Source: CBDAPE01 sp965198325
Lineage (GTDB): Bacteria > Pseudomonadota > Alphaproteobacteria > UBA828 > JAPUJA01
NCBI GenBank assembly: GCA_965198325.1
Contig: CBDAPE010000018.1
Span: 186,001-250,000 of the forward strand
Length of the DNA stretch: 64,000 nt
Direction of reading: 5' to 3'
Shown here: positions 37,932 to 46,666 of the stretch, one piece after another
Position numbering within the stretch: position 1 is the stretch's first letter
Layout of the letters: each line of letters starts with the position of its first letter
Translations under genes and position numbers: made by a program
The notes under the pieces: generated by a model
Database searches by the model: none
What the model was told of the DNA's origin: nothing
What the model saw: the letters and a program-made list of their open reading frames with translations, nothing else

Positions 37932-38846
37932 TCAGACGGCGACGACGACATAACGGTCCGCGACCAGAAGAGCAAACAACAGGAACAGATAAAGGATCGA
38001 AAATCCGAACATGCGCCGCGCGCTTGCGTGAGTCGAATCGCGCAGTACCAGAACGGCGTGGCCGATAAAGGCCAAGCTGAGCACGGCGGCTCCGGTGGCA
38101 TAGAGCCACCCCGACAAGCCTATCATCCAGGGTGCCAGCGCCACCGGCGTGAGCAGGATCGTGTAAAGCAGCATCTGGCGCTTGGTGGCTGCGGCACCCG
38201 CCACGACGGGCATCATCGGAACCCCCGCGCGCTCGTAATCGGCGGAGCGATAGAGCGCCAGGGCCCAGAAATGGGGCGGCGTCCAGAGGAAGATGATGGC
38301 AAACAGAATTGCCGGTGCGAGGCTGACATCTCCTGTCACCGCGGCCCAGCCAACCACCGGTGGGAAGGCGCCGGCTGCGCCTCCGATGACAATGTTTTGC
38401 GGCGTGCGGCGCTTGAGCCATATGGTGTAGACAAAAACGTAGAATGCGATGGTCGCGGCCAGAACGCCCGCCGCCGCAAGATTGACGACCAGACCCATCA
38501 CGACGACGGAACCGACGGCAAGCGCGACACCGAAGCCGAGCGCTTCGCCGGGCGTAAGGCGGCCTTGGGGAATCGGTCGAAGGCGCGTGCGGCTCATGAG
38601 CGCGTCGATGTCGTGCTCGTACCACATGTTGATCGCGCCCGACGCACCCGCGCCCACCGCGATGCACAGCAGGGCGACAAAGGCGATCACCGGGTGGATC
38701 TCGCCCGGCGCCACCAAGAGCCCCGCGAGCCCCGTGAACACCACGAGCGACATCACCCGGGGCTTCAAGAGGGCCAGGAAATCGCTCACCCGCGCGCCGA
38801 CGGGTTGAGCGATTACCTGGGCTGCGCCTCTGGCCTCAACCGACAT
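37932..38846 (-). CDS. ctaB: Heme O synthase (protoheme IX farnesyltransferase)
   Basis: A 304-residue UbiA-superfamily enzyme that adds a farnesyl group to heme b on the way to heme a. The first prenyl-binding motif is INMWYEHDIDALMSRTRLRP, and nine or so hydrophobic helices follow. FLALLKPRVMSLVVFTG at the N-terminus is characteristic. It is the first gene of the assembly/subunit run on this side. The expected upstream genes coxA and coxB are not adjacent but lie past 47991, and a degenerate fragment of a second ctaB lies beside coxA. Confidence 0.96.
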   Translation of the reverse strand: MSVEARGAAQVIAQPVGARVSDFLALLKPRVMSLVVFTGLAGLLVAPGEIHPVIAFVALLCIAVGAGASGAINMWYEHDIDALMSRTRLRPIPQGRLTPGEALGFGVALAVGSVVVMGLVVNLAAAGVLAATIAFYVFVYTIWLKRRTPQNIVIGGAAGAFPPVVGWAAVTGDVSLAPAILFAIIFLWTPPHFWALALYRSADYERAGVPMMPVVAGAAATKRQMLLYTILLTPVALAPWMIGLSGWLYATGAAVLSLAFIGHAVLVLRDSTHASARRMFGFSILYLFLLFALLVADRYVVVAV

Positions 38847-39336
38847 TCCCCGGATAACCTTCTATCCCATGGAGATTGTACCGACATGGCGCCCCATGCC
38901 ACCCGTCTTCGCGGTCGTCAGGGGACCTTAGTGCGAATTACTTCTAACTTAAAGACGTGCGGTTCGGTACCACAGCAAGGACGTCCCGTCAAAAAATGGG
39001 TCGGCCTTTGTCTTTGGCGAGTGTCGCAGCGTGTCTCTTTAATTGGGGGGAAACGGGGCAGTCACAAACACCAAGACGTAAACGTCCGCCAACAGTTGCC
39101 TCGTGGCGGGCTCCTGTTGTAGGTTCATGCAGTAGTCCGTGATCGCGGGTCCCGGGCGCGCCGAATTTTGAAGCGCCAGGCGGCGCGCGATGTTTGTGTT
39201 TACGATGTGGTACACGCCGGGCCGGGTTTTGTGGACGGTGTGTCTCTTGTATGAGTTTCATGAACAAGATCGAGCCGTAAGGCGCATAAATAAGTCAGTT
39301 CATTTGAATTCGCATCCGTAGGTTTTAGGGGTAAGG
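38847..39336. other. 490-base gap between ctaB and the second oxidase cluster
   Basis: No gene is evident. The stretch is visibly richer in A and T than the flanking core genes and holds the divergent upstream regions of ctaB and the plus-strand oxidase genes. A dyad CTTGT/ACAAG lies at 39246-39268. GGGGTAAGG just before 39337 is the likely ribosome binding site of the subunit II gene. No clear -35/-10 pair could be set. Confidence 0.5.
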
Positions 39337-40224
39337 ATGAAGACCGGATTGATTGTGGCAGTCGTAGTGCTTTTGGTAGCTGTTGGCTCTCTCGCATTTC
39401 ACTTTCTGAGCCCGTGGTGGTGGACGCCTATTGCCTCGAATTGGGGTTACATCGATGACACGATCATCATCACATTCTGGATCACCGGGACTGTTTTCAT
39501 CGCCCTCATTGTGTTTATCGCCTATTGCGTGCTCCGCTACCATCACCGGAAGGGAAGGCGGGCGGTTTACGAGCCGGAGAACAAGAAGCTGGAGTGGTGG
39601 CTCGTCGGATTGACCACCTTGGGCGTCGTCGGAATGTTGGTTCCCGGCGTGCTTGTATGGAACCAATTCATCACGGTCCCGGAAGAGGCGGATGAGATTG
39701 AGGTCGTGGGCCAGCAGTGGCAGTGGAGCTTCCGCTTGCCCGGAAAGGACGGCGTGTTGGGCGCCACCAATGTCCGGCACGTCAGTTATGAAAATCCACT
39801 TGGTGTGGATCCAGACGATCCCAGTGGGCAAGACGATGTCGTGGTAGAAGCCGATGACTTGCACTTCCTACTCGATAGGCCGGTCAAGGTGTTGCTCCGC
39901 TCCCTGGACGTCCTGCACAACTTTTACGTGCCCCAGTTCCGGGCCAAGATGGATATGGTGCCAGGTATGGTCACCTACTTCTGGTTCATCCCCACCAGAA
40001 CCGGGACCTTCGAGATACTCTGCGCTGAATTATGCGGCATTGGGCACTATGCGATGCGTGGCTACGTCGTGGTGGATGAGGAGAGTGCCTATCAGGCGTG
40101 GTTGCAAGAGCAGTCGACGTTCGCGGAGTTATTGGCTGAAGCCAGGAACGACACAGGGGATATATCAAATCTGATCGTGAGCGAGGGGGCGGCGGACCCC
40201 GCGAAGAGAGAATCGGCACCATGA
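39337..40224 (+). CDS. Second cytochrome c oxidase subunit II (CoxM-like)
   Basis: A 295-residue subunit II. Two membrane helices lie at about residues 45-70 and 87-108, then the periplasmic cupredoxin domain. The binuclear CuA site is complete: Cys229, Cys233, His237 and Met240 in CAELCGIGHYAM, with a further His in LDVLHNFYVPQFR. No CxxCH motif is present, so there is no fused cytochrome c domain. It differs strongly from the housekeeping coxB at 49631, including an insert around NPLGVDPDDPSGQDDV. It leads a five-gene plus-strand set resembling the coxMNOP alternative oxidase of Bradyrhizobium. Confidence 0.93.
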   Translation: MKTGLIVAVVVLLVAVGSLAFHFLSPWWWTPIASNWGYIDDTIIITFWITGTVFIALIVFIAYCVLRYHHRKGRRAVYEPENKKLEWWLVGLTTLGVVGMLVPGVLVWNQFITVPEEADEIEVVGQQWQWSFRLPGKDGVLGATNVRHVSYENPLGVDPDDPSGQDDVVVEADDLHFLLDRPVKVLLRSLDVLHNFYVPQFRAKMDMVPGMVTYFWFIPTRTGTFEILCAELCGIGHYAMRGYVVVDEESAYQAWLQEQSTFAELLAEARNDTGDISNLIVSEGAADPAKRESAP

Positions 40225-40270
40225 GGCTCCAACCGATAGAGCCTAGTGATAGAGAAGCCAAGAGGGTGTT

Positions 40271-42085
40271 TTGATGGCCTATTTCGTACCGACCAAAGCC
40301 AAAGATGTCCCACCTGCCGAAGTCGAAGACGTAGAGCTTTACCATGCGAAAAGCTGGTGGACGAAGTACGTCTTTTGCCAAGACGCGAAAGTCATCGCCA
40401 TCCAGTATGCGTTGACGGCGACCGCAATTGGGGTGGTCGCTTTGGTGTTATCGTGGTTGATGCGGCTGCAACTGGGGTTCCCGGACAGCTTCTCCTTCAT
40501 CGACGCCGGCGCCTACTACCAGTTTATCACCATGCACGGCATGATCATGGTGATCTACCTGCTGACCGCGCTGTTCTTGGGAGGCTTTGGCAACTACCTC
40601 ATCCCGCTGATGGTCGGCGCCCGCGATATGGTCTTCCCCTACGTAAATATGCTGAGTTTCTGGGTCTACCTGCTTGCCGTGCTGGTGCTGGTAGCGAGCT
40701 TCTTCGTGCCAGGCGGGCCCACTGGCGCCGGCTGGACCCTCTACCCGCCCCAGGCCATCCTCTCCGGCACCCCGGGTTCGAATGCGGGCATTATTTTGAT
40801 GCTCGTCTCCCTGGCTCTCTTCATCGTCGGATTCACCATGGGGGGCTTGAACTACGTGGTGACGGTGTTGCAGGCTCGCGCGCGGGGGATGACGCTGATG
40901 CGTATGCCCTTGACGGTATGGGGCATTTTCGTGGCCACCATCCTGGCGCTGTTGGCCTTCCCCGCCTTGTTCGTCGCCTGTGTGATGATGACGTTGGACA
41001 ATCTCCTGGGGACCAGCTTCTTCATGCCGGCCATCGTCGAAATGGGCGAACAGCTTGAGTACGGTGGCGGCAGCCCGATATTGTTTCAACACCTGTTCTG
41101 GTTTTTCGGCCATCCCGAAGTCTATATCGTCGCCCTGCCGGGCTTCGGCATCGTCTCCGACCTGATCAGTGTCCATGCGAGAAGAAATATCTTTGGCTAT
41201 CGGATGATGGTCTGGGCAATCGTGATAATCGGCGGCCTCAGTTTCGTGGTGTGGGCGCACCACATGTACGTCAGCGGCATGAACCCGTGGTTCGGGTTCT
41301 TTTTCGCCACCACCACGCTCATCATCGCCGTCCCCACTGCCCTAAAGGTCTACAACTGGATACTGACCCTGTGGCGGGGCGACATCCACCTCACGCTCCC
41401 CATGCTGTTTGCCATCGCGTTCATCATCACGTTCGTGAATGGCGGAATCACGGGTCTGTTCCTCGGCAACGTCATCGTCGATGTTCCGCTTTCGGACACC
41501 ATGTTCGTGGTTGCCCACTTTCATATGGTGATGGGCGTTGCGCCGATCCTCGTTATCTTCGGGGCGATCTACCATTGGTACCCGTTGATCACCGGACGAA
41601 TGCTAAACAAGACGTTGGGCCATTTTCACTTCTGGGTCACCTTCATCGGGGCCTATTTGATTTACTTCCCCATGCACTACCTGGGCTTTCTGGGCGTGCC
41701 GCGCCGGTATTTCGAAATGTTAGATTCTGAAATCTACCCACAATCGGCCGCAACCTTGAACCAGTTTATCACCGTAATGGCCCTGATTGTCGGCTTCGCC
41801 CAGCTGGTCTTCTTCTTCAACCTGGCGTGGAGCGCTTTCAAAGGCAAAATTGCTGATCGCAACCCGTGGGGGGCGACCACGTTGGAGTGGCAAACACCCG
41901 ATTTCCCACCGGGGCATGGCAATTGGGGCGAGGAACAACCGGTCGTCTACCGCTGGGCCTACGATTACAGCGTTCCAGGTGCCGACCAGGACTTCCTGCC
42001 GCAAAACCTTGCGCCGCCTGATGATGAGCCGACAGACGACGGCCATAAGGGCCGCCCCGGTGTCGCGGTCGAGCCGGCGGAATAG
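40271..42085 (+). CDS. Second cytochrome c oxidase subunit I (CoxN-like)
   Basis: A 604-residue heme-copper oxidase subunit I with about twelve helices. The His-Tyr cross-link and glutamate motif FFGHPEVYIVALPGFG, the CuB histidines in WAHHMYVSG and the heme ligands in VVAHFHMVMG are present, so it is an A-type oxidase. The K-channel lysine is in IIAVPTALKVYNW and the D-channel entrance aspartate in GARDMVFPYVN. It has N- and C-terminal extensions compared with the 547-residue housekeeping coxA. The gap to subunit II is 46 bases. Confidence 0.95.
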   Translation: MMAYFVPTKAKDVPPAEVEDVELYHAKSWWTKYVFCQDAKVIAIQYALTATAIGVVALVLSWLMRLQLGFPDSFSFIDAGAYYQFITMHGMIMVIYLLTALFLGGFGNYLIPLMVGARDMVFPYVNMLSFWVYLLAVLVLVASFFVPGGPTGAGWTLYPPQAILSGTPGSNAGIILMLVSLALFIVGFTMGGLNYVVTVLQARARGMTLMRMPLTVWGIFVATILALLAFPALFVACVMMTLDNLLGTSFFMPAIVEMGEQLEYGGGSPILFQHLFWFFGHPEVYIVALPGFGIVSDLISVHARRNIFGYRMMVWAIVIIGGLSFVVWAHHMYVSGMNPWFGFFFATTTLIIAVPTALKVYNWILTLWRGDIHLTLPMLFAIAFIITFVNGGITGLFLGNVIVDVPLSDTMFVVAHFHMVMGVAPILVIFGAIYHWYPLITGRMLNKTLGHFHFWVTFIGAYLIYFPMHYLGFLGVPRRYFEMLDSEIYPQSAATLNQFITVMALIVGFAQLVFFFNLAWSAFKGKIADRNPWGATTLEWQTPDFPPGHGNWGEEQPVVYRWAYDYSVPGADQDFLPQNLAPPDDEPTDDGHKGRPGVAVEPAE

Positions 42086-42162
42086 GCGCGATTGCGGGTC
42101 CAAACGGTCTTACGAATGGCTTCGAGACGAGCAAACGCGTCGGACTCCCGGAAAGCTGAGAC

Positions 42163-42780
42163 GTGAAATTCATTGATGCGCTGACAGAAAAGCCCTGGCT
42201 GAAGGACCAGGGGAAGGCCCTTGACCTTCACGGCGGACGCTCTTTTTCCCTGCCCCCGGCGAAGCTCGGCCTGAGGGTATTTCTTGTCGTGGCCACGGTC
42301 GTGTTCACGCTATCAGTCGTTACTTACACCTATCGGATGGGGGATGCGGACTGGCACCCCTTGCCCCACTTGTGGCTGTTGTGGCTGAACACGGCGATAC
42401 TGATCTTGAGCAGCGTCGGGTTGCAATGCGCGAGGGTTGCCGCAGATCGGAGACGGATTCGCGGCGTGAAAGCCGGCCTGCTTGCAGGGGGCGGTTTCGC
42501 CTTTGCCTTCCTGGCCGGGCAGATTATGGCGTGGCAACAACTGGCCGACTCAGGTTATTTTACAGTTACAAACGCAGCCAACGCCTACTTTTGCCTGCTC
42601 ACCGCACTGCACGGGGTGCACCTGTTGGGCGGCCTGGTGGCCTGGCGCAGGACCACCGTCAAGGTGTGGGGCGGTGCTGAGGTGGCGCAGGTGCGGTTGA
42701 GCGTGGGTTTGTGCGCCGTTTATTGGCACTTCCTGCTCGTGATTTGGCTGATTTTATTCTGTCTGTTGTTGTTTACGTAG
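42163..42780 (+). CDS. Subunit III-like protein of the second oxidase (CoxO-like)
   Basis: A 205-residue membrane protein with five likely helices. The conserved subunit III pieces LTALHGVHLLGGLVAW and AVYWHFLLVIWLILF are at the C-terminal end. The GTG at 42163 follows GGAAAGCTGAGAC. Two successive subunit III-type genes, this and the next, are characteristic of the coxMNOP arrangement. Its divergent N-terminal half suggests a role as a shortened or partner subunit III. Confidence 0.85.
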   Translation: MKFIDALTEKPWLKDQGKALDLHGGRSFSLPPAKLGLRVFLVVATVVFTLSVVTYTYRMGDADWHPLPHLWLLWLNTAILILSSVGLQCARVAADRRRIRGVKAGLLAGGGFAFAFLAGQIMAWQQLADSGYFTVTNAANAYFCLLTALHGVHLLGGLVAWRRTTVKVWGGAEVAQVRLSVGLCAVYWHFLLVIWLILFCLLLFT

Positions 42781-42796
42781 TGAAGGCAAAGAGCAC

Positions 42797-43522
42797 ATGG
42801 CACCACCCGAGCTGACAGATACCGGAGAATCCCTCACGCAGCCTAAAGGCATGCAGGGCGTCGTTGCCGATTGGACCTCGGACCAGCGGACATTTAAGAA
42901 CGTCCCCTGGGGCAAGGCGATGATGTGGATTTTCCTCCTCAGCGATACTTTCATCTTCTCCATATTTTTGCTCTCGTACATGACGGTGCGATCATCCACG
43001 ACAGCGGAGTGGCCCAACTCCAGCGAGGTCTTCGCTTTGACGATTGGGGGCGCGAAACTCCCCCTCATCCTGATCGCCATCATGACCTTCATCTTGATCA
43101 GCAGTAGCGGGACGATGGCCATGGCCGTCAATTTCGGCTATCGACGCGATCGCGTCAAAACCGGTGTCTTGATGCTGATCACCGCGGCATTTGGCGCCGC
43201 ATTCGTCGGGATGCAGGCCTTCGAGTGGACCAAGCTGATCGTGGAGGAAGGAATCCGTCCCTGGGGCAACCCGATGGGCGCGGCCCAGTTTGGCTCGGTC
43301 TTCTTCATGATTACGGGCTTCCATGGCTTCCACGTGTCGATGGGCGTGCTTTTCCTGATAATTATTGCTCGAAAGGTTTTGCGGGGAGACTTCGACACCA
43401 ATAGGCGAGGCTTTTTCACCAGCAGGAAGAGCAAATACGAGGCCGTCGAAATCATGGGTCTGTATTGGCACTTCGTCGATCTGGTATGGGTATTCATCTT
43501 TGCGTTTTTCTATCTTTGGTAA
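42797..43522 (+). CDS. Subunit III of the second oxidase (CoxP-like)
   Basis: A 241-residue subunit III-like protein. TGFHGFHVSMGVLFLIII and LYWHFVDLVWVFIFAFFYLW are diagnostic, and WGKAMMWIFLLSDTFIFSIF begins the membrane region. It lies 16 bases after the CoxO-like gene and 8 bases before the subunit IV gene. It would complete the oxidase core with subunits I and II. Confidence 0.92.
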   Translation: MAPPELTDTGESLTQPKGMQGVVADWTSDQRTFKNVPWGKAMMWIFLLSDTFIFSIFLLSYMTVRSSTTAEWPNSSEVFALTIGGAKLPLILIAIMTFILISSSGTMAMAVNFGYRRDRVKTGVLMLITAAFGAAFVGMQAFEWTKLIVEEGIRPWGNPMGAAQFGSVFFMITGFHGFHVSMGVLFLIIIARKVLRGDFDTNRRGFFTSRKSKYEAVEIMGLYWHFVDLVWVFIFAFFYLW

Positions 43523-43526
43523 AGGG

Positions 43527-43563
43527 AACCATGGCACACGAAAATGAAACCATGGCACACGAA
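43527..43563 (+). repeat. Direct repeat across the start of the subunit IV gene
   Basis: A 16-base identical sequence, AACCATGGCACACGAA, is repeated with a 21-base period, so the reading frame is kept and the start codon is doubled (MAHENET then MAHEEGQ). This looks like a short tandem duplication. Confidence 0.9.
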
Positions 43564-43869
43564 GAAGGCCAACAACATCCAATTAAAATTTACCTCATCA
43601 TCTGGGGATGGCTTTTCGTTCTCAGCGCGATGTCGTATCTCGTCGACTACTTCGAGTTCGAGAGTTATCTCAGGTGGTTTCTGATCACCCTGTTCATGAT
43701 ATTGAAGGCAGGGCTGATCGTTAGCGTCTTCATGCACATGTTCTGGGAGCGGCTGGCCCTGGTGTATGCCATTTTGGTCCCGCCGCTGTTGGTGTTGGTG
43801 TTCGTAGGCATCGCTGCGTCTGAAGGGGGATACACCCTCTTGACGCGGTTCTTTTTCTTTGGGACGTGA
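43531..43869 (+). CDS. Cytochrome c oxidase subunit IV-type protein
   Basis: A 112-residue membrane protein with three helices, including MILKAGLIVSVFMHMFWERL, the core of the bacterial COX4/CyoD-type subunit IV family. It ends the second oxidase set. The start region is duplicated: AACCATGGCACACGAA occurs at 43527-43542 and again at 43548-43563, so a second in-frame ATG lies at 43552. The first ATG has GGTAAAGGG upstream and is preferred. Confidence 0.85.
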   Translation: MAHENETMAHEEGQQHPIKIYLIIWGWLFVLSAMSYLVDYFEFESYLRWFLITLFMILKAGLIVSVFMHMFWERLALVYAILVPPLLVLVFVGIAASEGGYTLLTRFFFFGT

Positions 43870-44165
43870 TCCATCCTGGCGTACTGAGATCAAGCAGAGG
43901 CTGACCCATCCTCCGCTGGTGAACTGCGGCACCGTTGTGTTGATGAAATCGTCAATAACGATTCGGCCTTAGGTCGCACTTTAGGCGTGAATAAACAGGC
44001 GCTCGGACGCCACCGCCAGATGCGGATTTCGGCCTGTGGTTTGTTACCTGAGAACGGCGGCGCAATAATCCCCCCCTGAAGCGGCCGGTTGATCCGGCTG
44101 TGGCGGACCAAAATGGGACCGTCTATAGCCTTCTGTCAGGGTTGCTCTGACTGGAAGGCGGGGGG
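43870..44165. other. Gap between the second oxidase set and istA
   Basis: About 230 bases of non-coding sequence follow the subunit IV gene before the left terminal repeat of the insertion element at 44101. I see no convincing gene or terminator in it. The last 45 bases are the left leader of the element. Confidence 0.5.
44101..44120 (+). repeat. Left terminal repeat of the IS21-type element
   Basis: The 20-mer at 44101-44120 matches the inverted right repeat at 46589-46608 at 17 of 20 positions and the inner right repeat at 46565-46584 less closely. Confidence 0.8.
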
Positions 44166-45665
44166 ATGTATCGGGTGGATTTGTACGCGCGGGTTCGGCG
44201 GGCGTGTCGTGTCGAGGGAATGAGCACCCGCGAGGCCTCGCGGGTGTTCGGGCTGGACCGCAAGACGGTCCGCAAGATGCTGTCGTTCTCGGTGCCGCCG
44301 GGGTCTCGCCGCGGCAAGCCGCCACGGCGGCCGAAGCGGGGTCCGTTCACGGGGATCATCGATCGGATTCTGGAAGACGATCGGACCAGCCACCACAAGC
44401 AACGGCCCACGGCGAAGCGGATCTTCGACCGTCTCCGGGACGAGTACGGCTTTACGGGCGGCTACACCATCGTGAAGGACTATGTCCGTGAGCGGCGGCT
44501 TCGGTCGCGCGAGATGTTCGTGCCGCTCGTCCATTCCCCCGGCCCCGCCCAGGCGGACTTCGGCGAGGCGATGGCGGTGATCGGCGGCGTGGCGTGCAAG
44601 GTCCACTTCCTTGCCTTCGATCTTCCCCACAGTGATGCCTGCTTCGTGAAGGCCTACCCGGCGGAGACGACCGAGGCGTTCTGCGCTGGCCACAACGCGG
44701 CGGTTGCGTTCTTCGGCGGCGTCCCCCGATCCATCCTGTACGACAACACCAAGCTGGCAGTCGCCCGGATACTGGGCGATGGCAAGCGGCAGCGAACGCG
44801 CGTCTTCACGGACCTTCAATCCCCCTATCTGTTCGAGGACAGGTTCGGCCGGCCGGGCAAGGGCAACGACAAAGGCAAGGTCGAGGGACTGGTCGGCTTC
44901 ATCCGGCGGACCTTCCGGGTCCCCGTCCCGCGGGCCGAGAGCTTCGAGGCGCTGAACGATGCTCTCGCGGGACAGTGCCGCCGGCGCCAGGCGGCGCGGC
45001 TGCGGGGTCACAAGGAGACCATCGGCGAGCGCCTCGCACGGGACCGGGAAGCCTTCTTGCCTCTCCCCCCGGCACCATACGATGCCTGCGACAAGCGCAC
45101 TGGACGGGTGAGCTCGCTGTCGCTGGTGCGCTGCCGGGGCAACGACTACTCGGTGCCCGTGGCCTATGGCCACCGCGAGGTGCTGATCCGGTGCTCCGTC
45201 GACGAGGTCGTTATCTCTTGCGGCGCGGAGGTGATTGCCCGGCACCGCCGGTCCTACGACAGCGAGGACCTGATCTTCGACCCGCTGCATTACCTACCCT
45301 TGATCGAGCAGAAGATCGGCGCCCTCGACCAGGCCGCGCCGTTGGCGGGCTGGGACCTGCCCGAGGCCTTCATCACTCTGCGACGCCTGCTCGAAGCCCG
45401 CATGGGCAAGGCGGGCAAGCGCGAGTCCGTCCAGGTGCGCCGTCTGCTGGAGAGCTTCCGGCTCGAGGAGGTCGAGGGTGCGGTCGGCGACGCGCTCAGG
45501 CTCGGCGCCATCGGCTTCGATGCGGTGAAGCACCTGGTACTGTGCCGCATCGAGCGGCGGCCGCCCCGGCTCAACCTCGAGGTCTATCCGTACCTGCCGC
45601 GCGCCCGGGTCGCGACGACGTCTGCCAAGTCGTACATGAGCCTGCTGTCGGGGCTCGGCGCATGA
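44166..45665 (+). CDS. istA: IS21-family transposase
   Basis: A 499-residue DDE transposase. An N-terminal helix-turn-helix (MSTREASRVFGLDRKTVRKM) precedes the RNase H-like core with candidate acids in AQADFGEAM, ILYDNTKLAV and KGKVEGLVG. A C-terminal Mu-transposase-like barrel (RGNDYSVPVAYGHREVLIRC) follows. Length is normal and the frame is uninterrupted, so it may be active. The stop overlaps istB (ATGA), the usual IS21 coupling. Confidence 0.96.
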   Translation: MYRVDLYARVRRACRVEGMSTREASRVFGLDRKTVRKMLSFSVPPGSRRGKPPRRPKRGPFTGIIDRILEDDRTSHHKQRPTAKRIFDRLRDEYGFTGGYTIVKDYVRERRLRSREMFVPLVHSPGPAQADFGEAMAVIGGVACKVHFLAFDLPHSDACFVKAYPAETTEAFCAGHNAAVAFFGGVPRSILYDNTKLAVARILGDGKRQRTRVFTDLQSPYLFEDRFGRPGKGNDKGKVEGLVGFIRRTFRVPVPRAESFEALNDALAGQCRRRQAARLRGHKETIGERLARDREAFLPLPPAPYDACDKRTGRVSSLSLVRCRGNDYSVPVAYGHREVLIRCSVDEVVISCGAEVIARHRRSYDSEDLIFDPLHYLPLIEQKIGALDQAAPLAGWDLPEAFITLRRLLEARMGKAGKRESVQVRRLLESFRLEEVEGAVGDALRLGAIGFDAVKHLVLCRIERRPPRLNLEVYPYLPRARVATTSAKSYMSLLSGLGA

Positions 45666-46423
45666 CCGACACACCACGGCTGCTGCTCGTCCACCACCTC
45701 AAGAGGCTGAAGCTGCCGACGGTCCTGAGGGAGTACGACAAGATCGCCCGGCAGTGCGCCTCTGAAGGCGTCGACCACGTTCGCTATCTCTTGCGTCTGG
45801 CCGAGCTCGAGCTGATCGACCGCGAGCGCCGCATGGTCGAGCGGCGGATCAAGGCGGCGCGCTTCCCCGTGATCAAGAGCCTCGATAGCTTCGATTTCAA
45901 GGTCATCCCCTCGCTCAACAAGACGTTGGTCCTGGAGCTCGCCCGCTGCGCGTACATCGAGCGCCGCGAGAACCTCATCGCGCTCGGCAACAGCGGCACC
46001 GGCAAGACCCACATCGCCCTCGGTCTCGGCTTGGCGGCCTGCCAGAAGGGCCTCTCGGTCGGCTTCATCACCGCCGCGCTGGTCCACGAGCTCATCGAGG
46101 CCCGCGATGACAAGCAGCTGCTGAGGTTCCAGAAGAAGCTCGCCACCTACAAGCTTCTGATCGTCGACGAACTCGGCTTCGTGCCGCTGTCCAAGACCGG
46201 TGCCGAGCTCCTGTTCGAGGTGTTCAGCCAGCGCTACGAGCGCGGCTCGACCCTGGTCACCACCAATCTGCCGTTCGACGAATGGACCGAGGTGTTCGGC
46301 TCCGAGCGGCTTACCGGCGCTCTCCTCGACCGCCGCACCCACCACGTCAACATCCTCGAGATGAATGGCGAGAGCTACAGGCTCAACCAGAGCCGCAGGC
46401 GTCAAACCCCGACGGCGAACTGA
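45662..46423 (+). CDS. istB: IS21-family helper ATPase
   Basis: A 253-residue AAA+ ATPase of the DnaC/IstB type that helps the transposase choose and capture target DNA. Walker A is GNSGTGKTHIALGLG near residue 110 and Walker B is KLLIVDELGF. The N-terminal RLKLPTVLREYDKIARQ is typical of IstB. The C-terminus DRRTHHVNILEMNGESYR is complete. It is translationally coupled to istA. Confidence 0.96.
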   Translation: MTDTPRLLLVHHLKRLKLPTVLREYDKIARQCASEGVDHVRYLLRLAELELIDRERRMVERRIKAARFPVIKSLDSFDFKVIPSLNKTLVLELARCAYIERRENLIALGNSGTGKTHIALGLGLAACQKGLSVGFITAALVHELIEARDDKQLLRFQKKLATYKLLIVDELGFVPLSKTGAELLFEVFSQRYERGSTLVTTNLPFDEWTEVFGSERLTGALLDRRTHHVNILEMNGESYRLNQSRRRQTPTAN

Positions 46424-46564
46424 ACCGACCACCCAACCCACGCTTGACCCCATGGGCCCACAGGTCCCTCCCGCGCGCGCCGCCGCGTCGGCCTGTTGAG
46501 GGCACGTCGCGTCGCACGCGGGGCCCGCCCATGGACTACGGGGACAAGCCCGCAGCCGCCAAGC

Positions 46565-46608
46565 GGTCCCTTCTTACACCGCCACGGTGGTCCCTTCTTG
46601 CTCCGCCA
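46565..46608 (-). repeat. Right terminal repeats of the IS21-type element
   Basis: Two related 20-mers at 46565-46584 and 46589-46608 differ at a few positions and are offset by 24 bases. Both are inverted relative to the left repeat at 44101. They are the likely transposase binding sites. Confidence 0.8.
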
Positions 46609-46666
46609 TTAACAGTTACCGTGACAATGCCGAACGAGAGCCCAGCTTAGCCCGCTGCCTGAAAAT

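Larger units (their letters stand above)
44098..46613 (+). mobile_element. IS21-family insertion sequence, apparently intact
   Basis: The element holds istA and istB overlapping by 4 bases and is bounded by inverted repeats: tggcggaccaaaatgggacc at 44101-44120 and, inverted, ggtcccttcttgctccgcca at 46589-46608 (17 of 20 identical). A second right-hand copy, ggtcccttcttacaccgcca, lies at 46565-46584. Multiple terminal repeats are usual for IS21. Exact ends and the target duplication could not be fixed, so the limits are approximate. Confidence 0.85.

Noticed and set aside
38847..39336. Possible tRNA or small RNA in the ctaB upstream gap
   Set aside because: I looked for cloverleaf arms and a GTTCGA-type T-loop and found no consistent set.
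44136..45290. 384-codon minus-strand frame opposite istA
   Set aside because: Antisense shadow of the transposase gene, with no supporting motifs.
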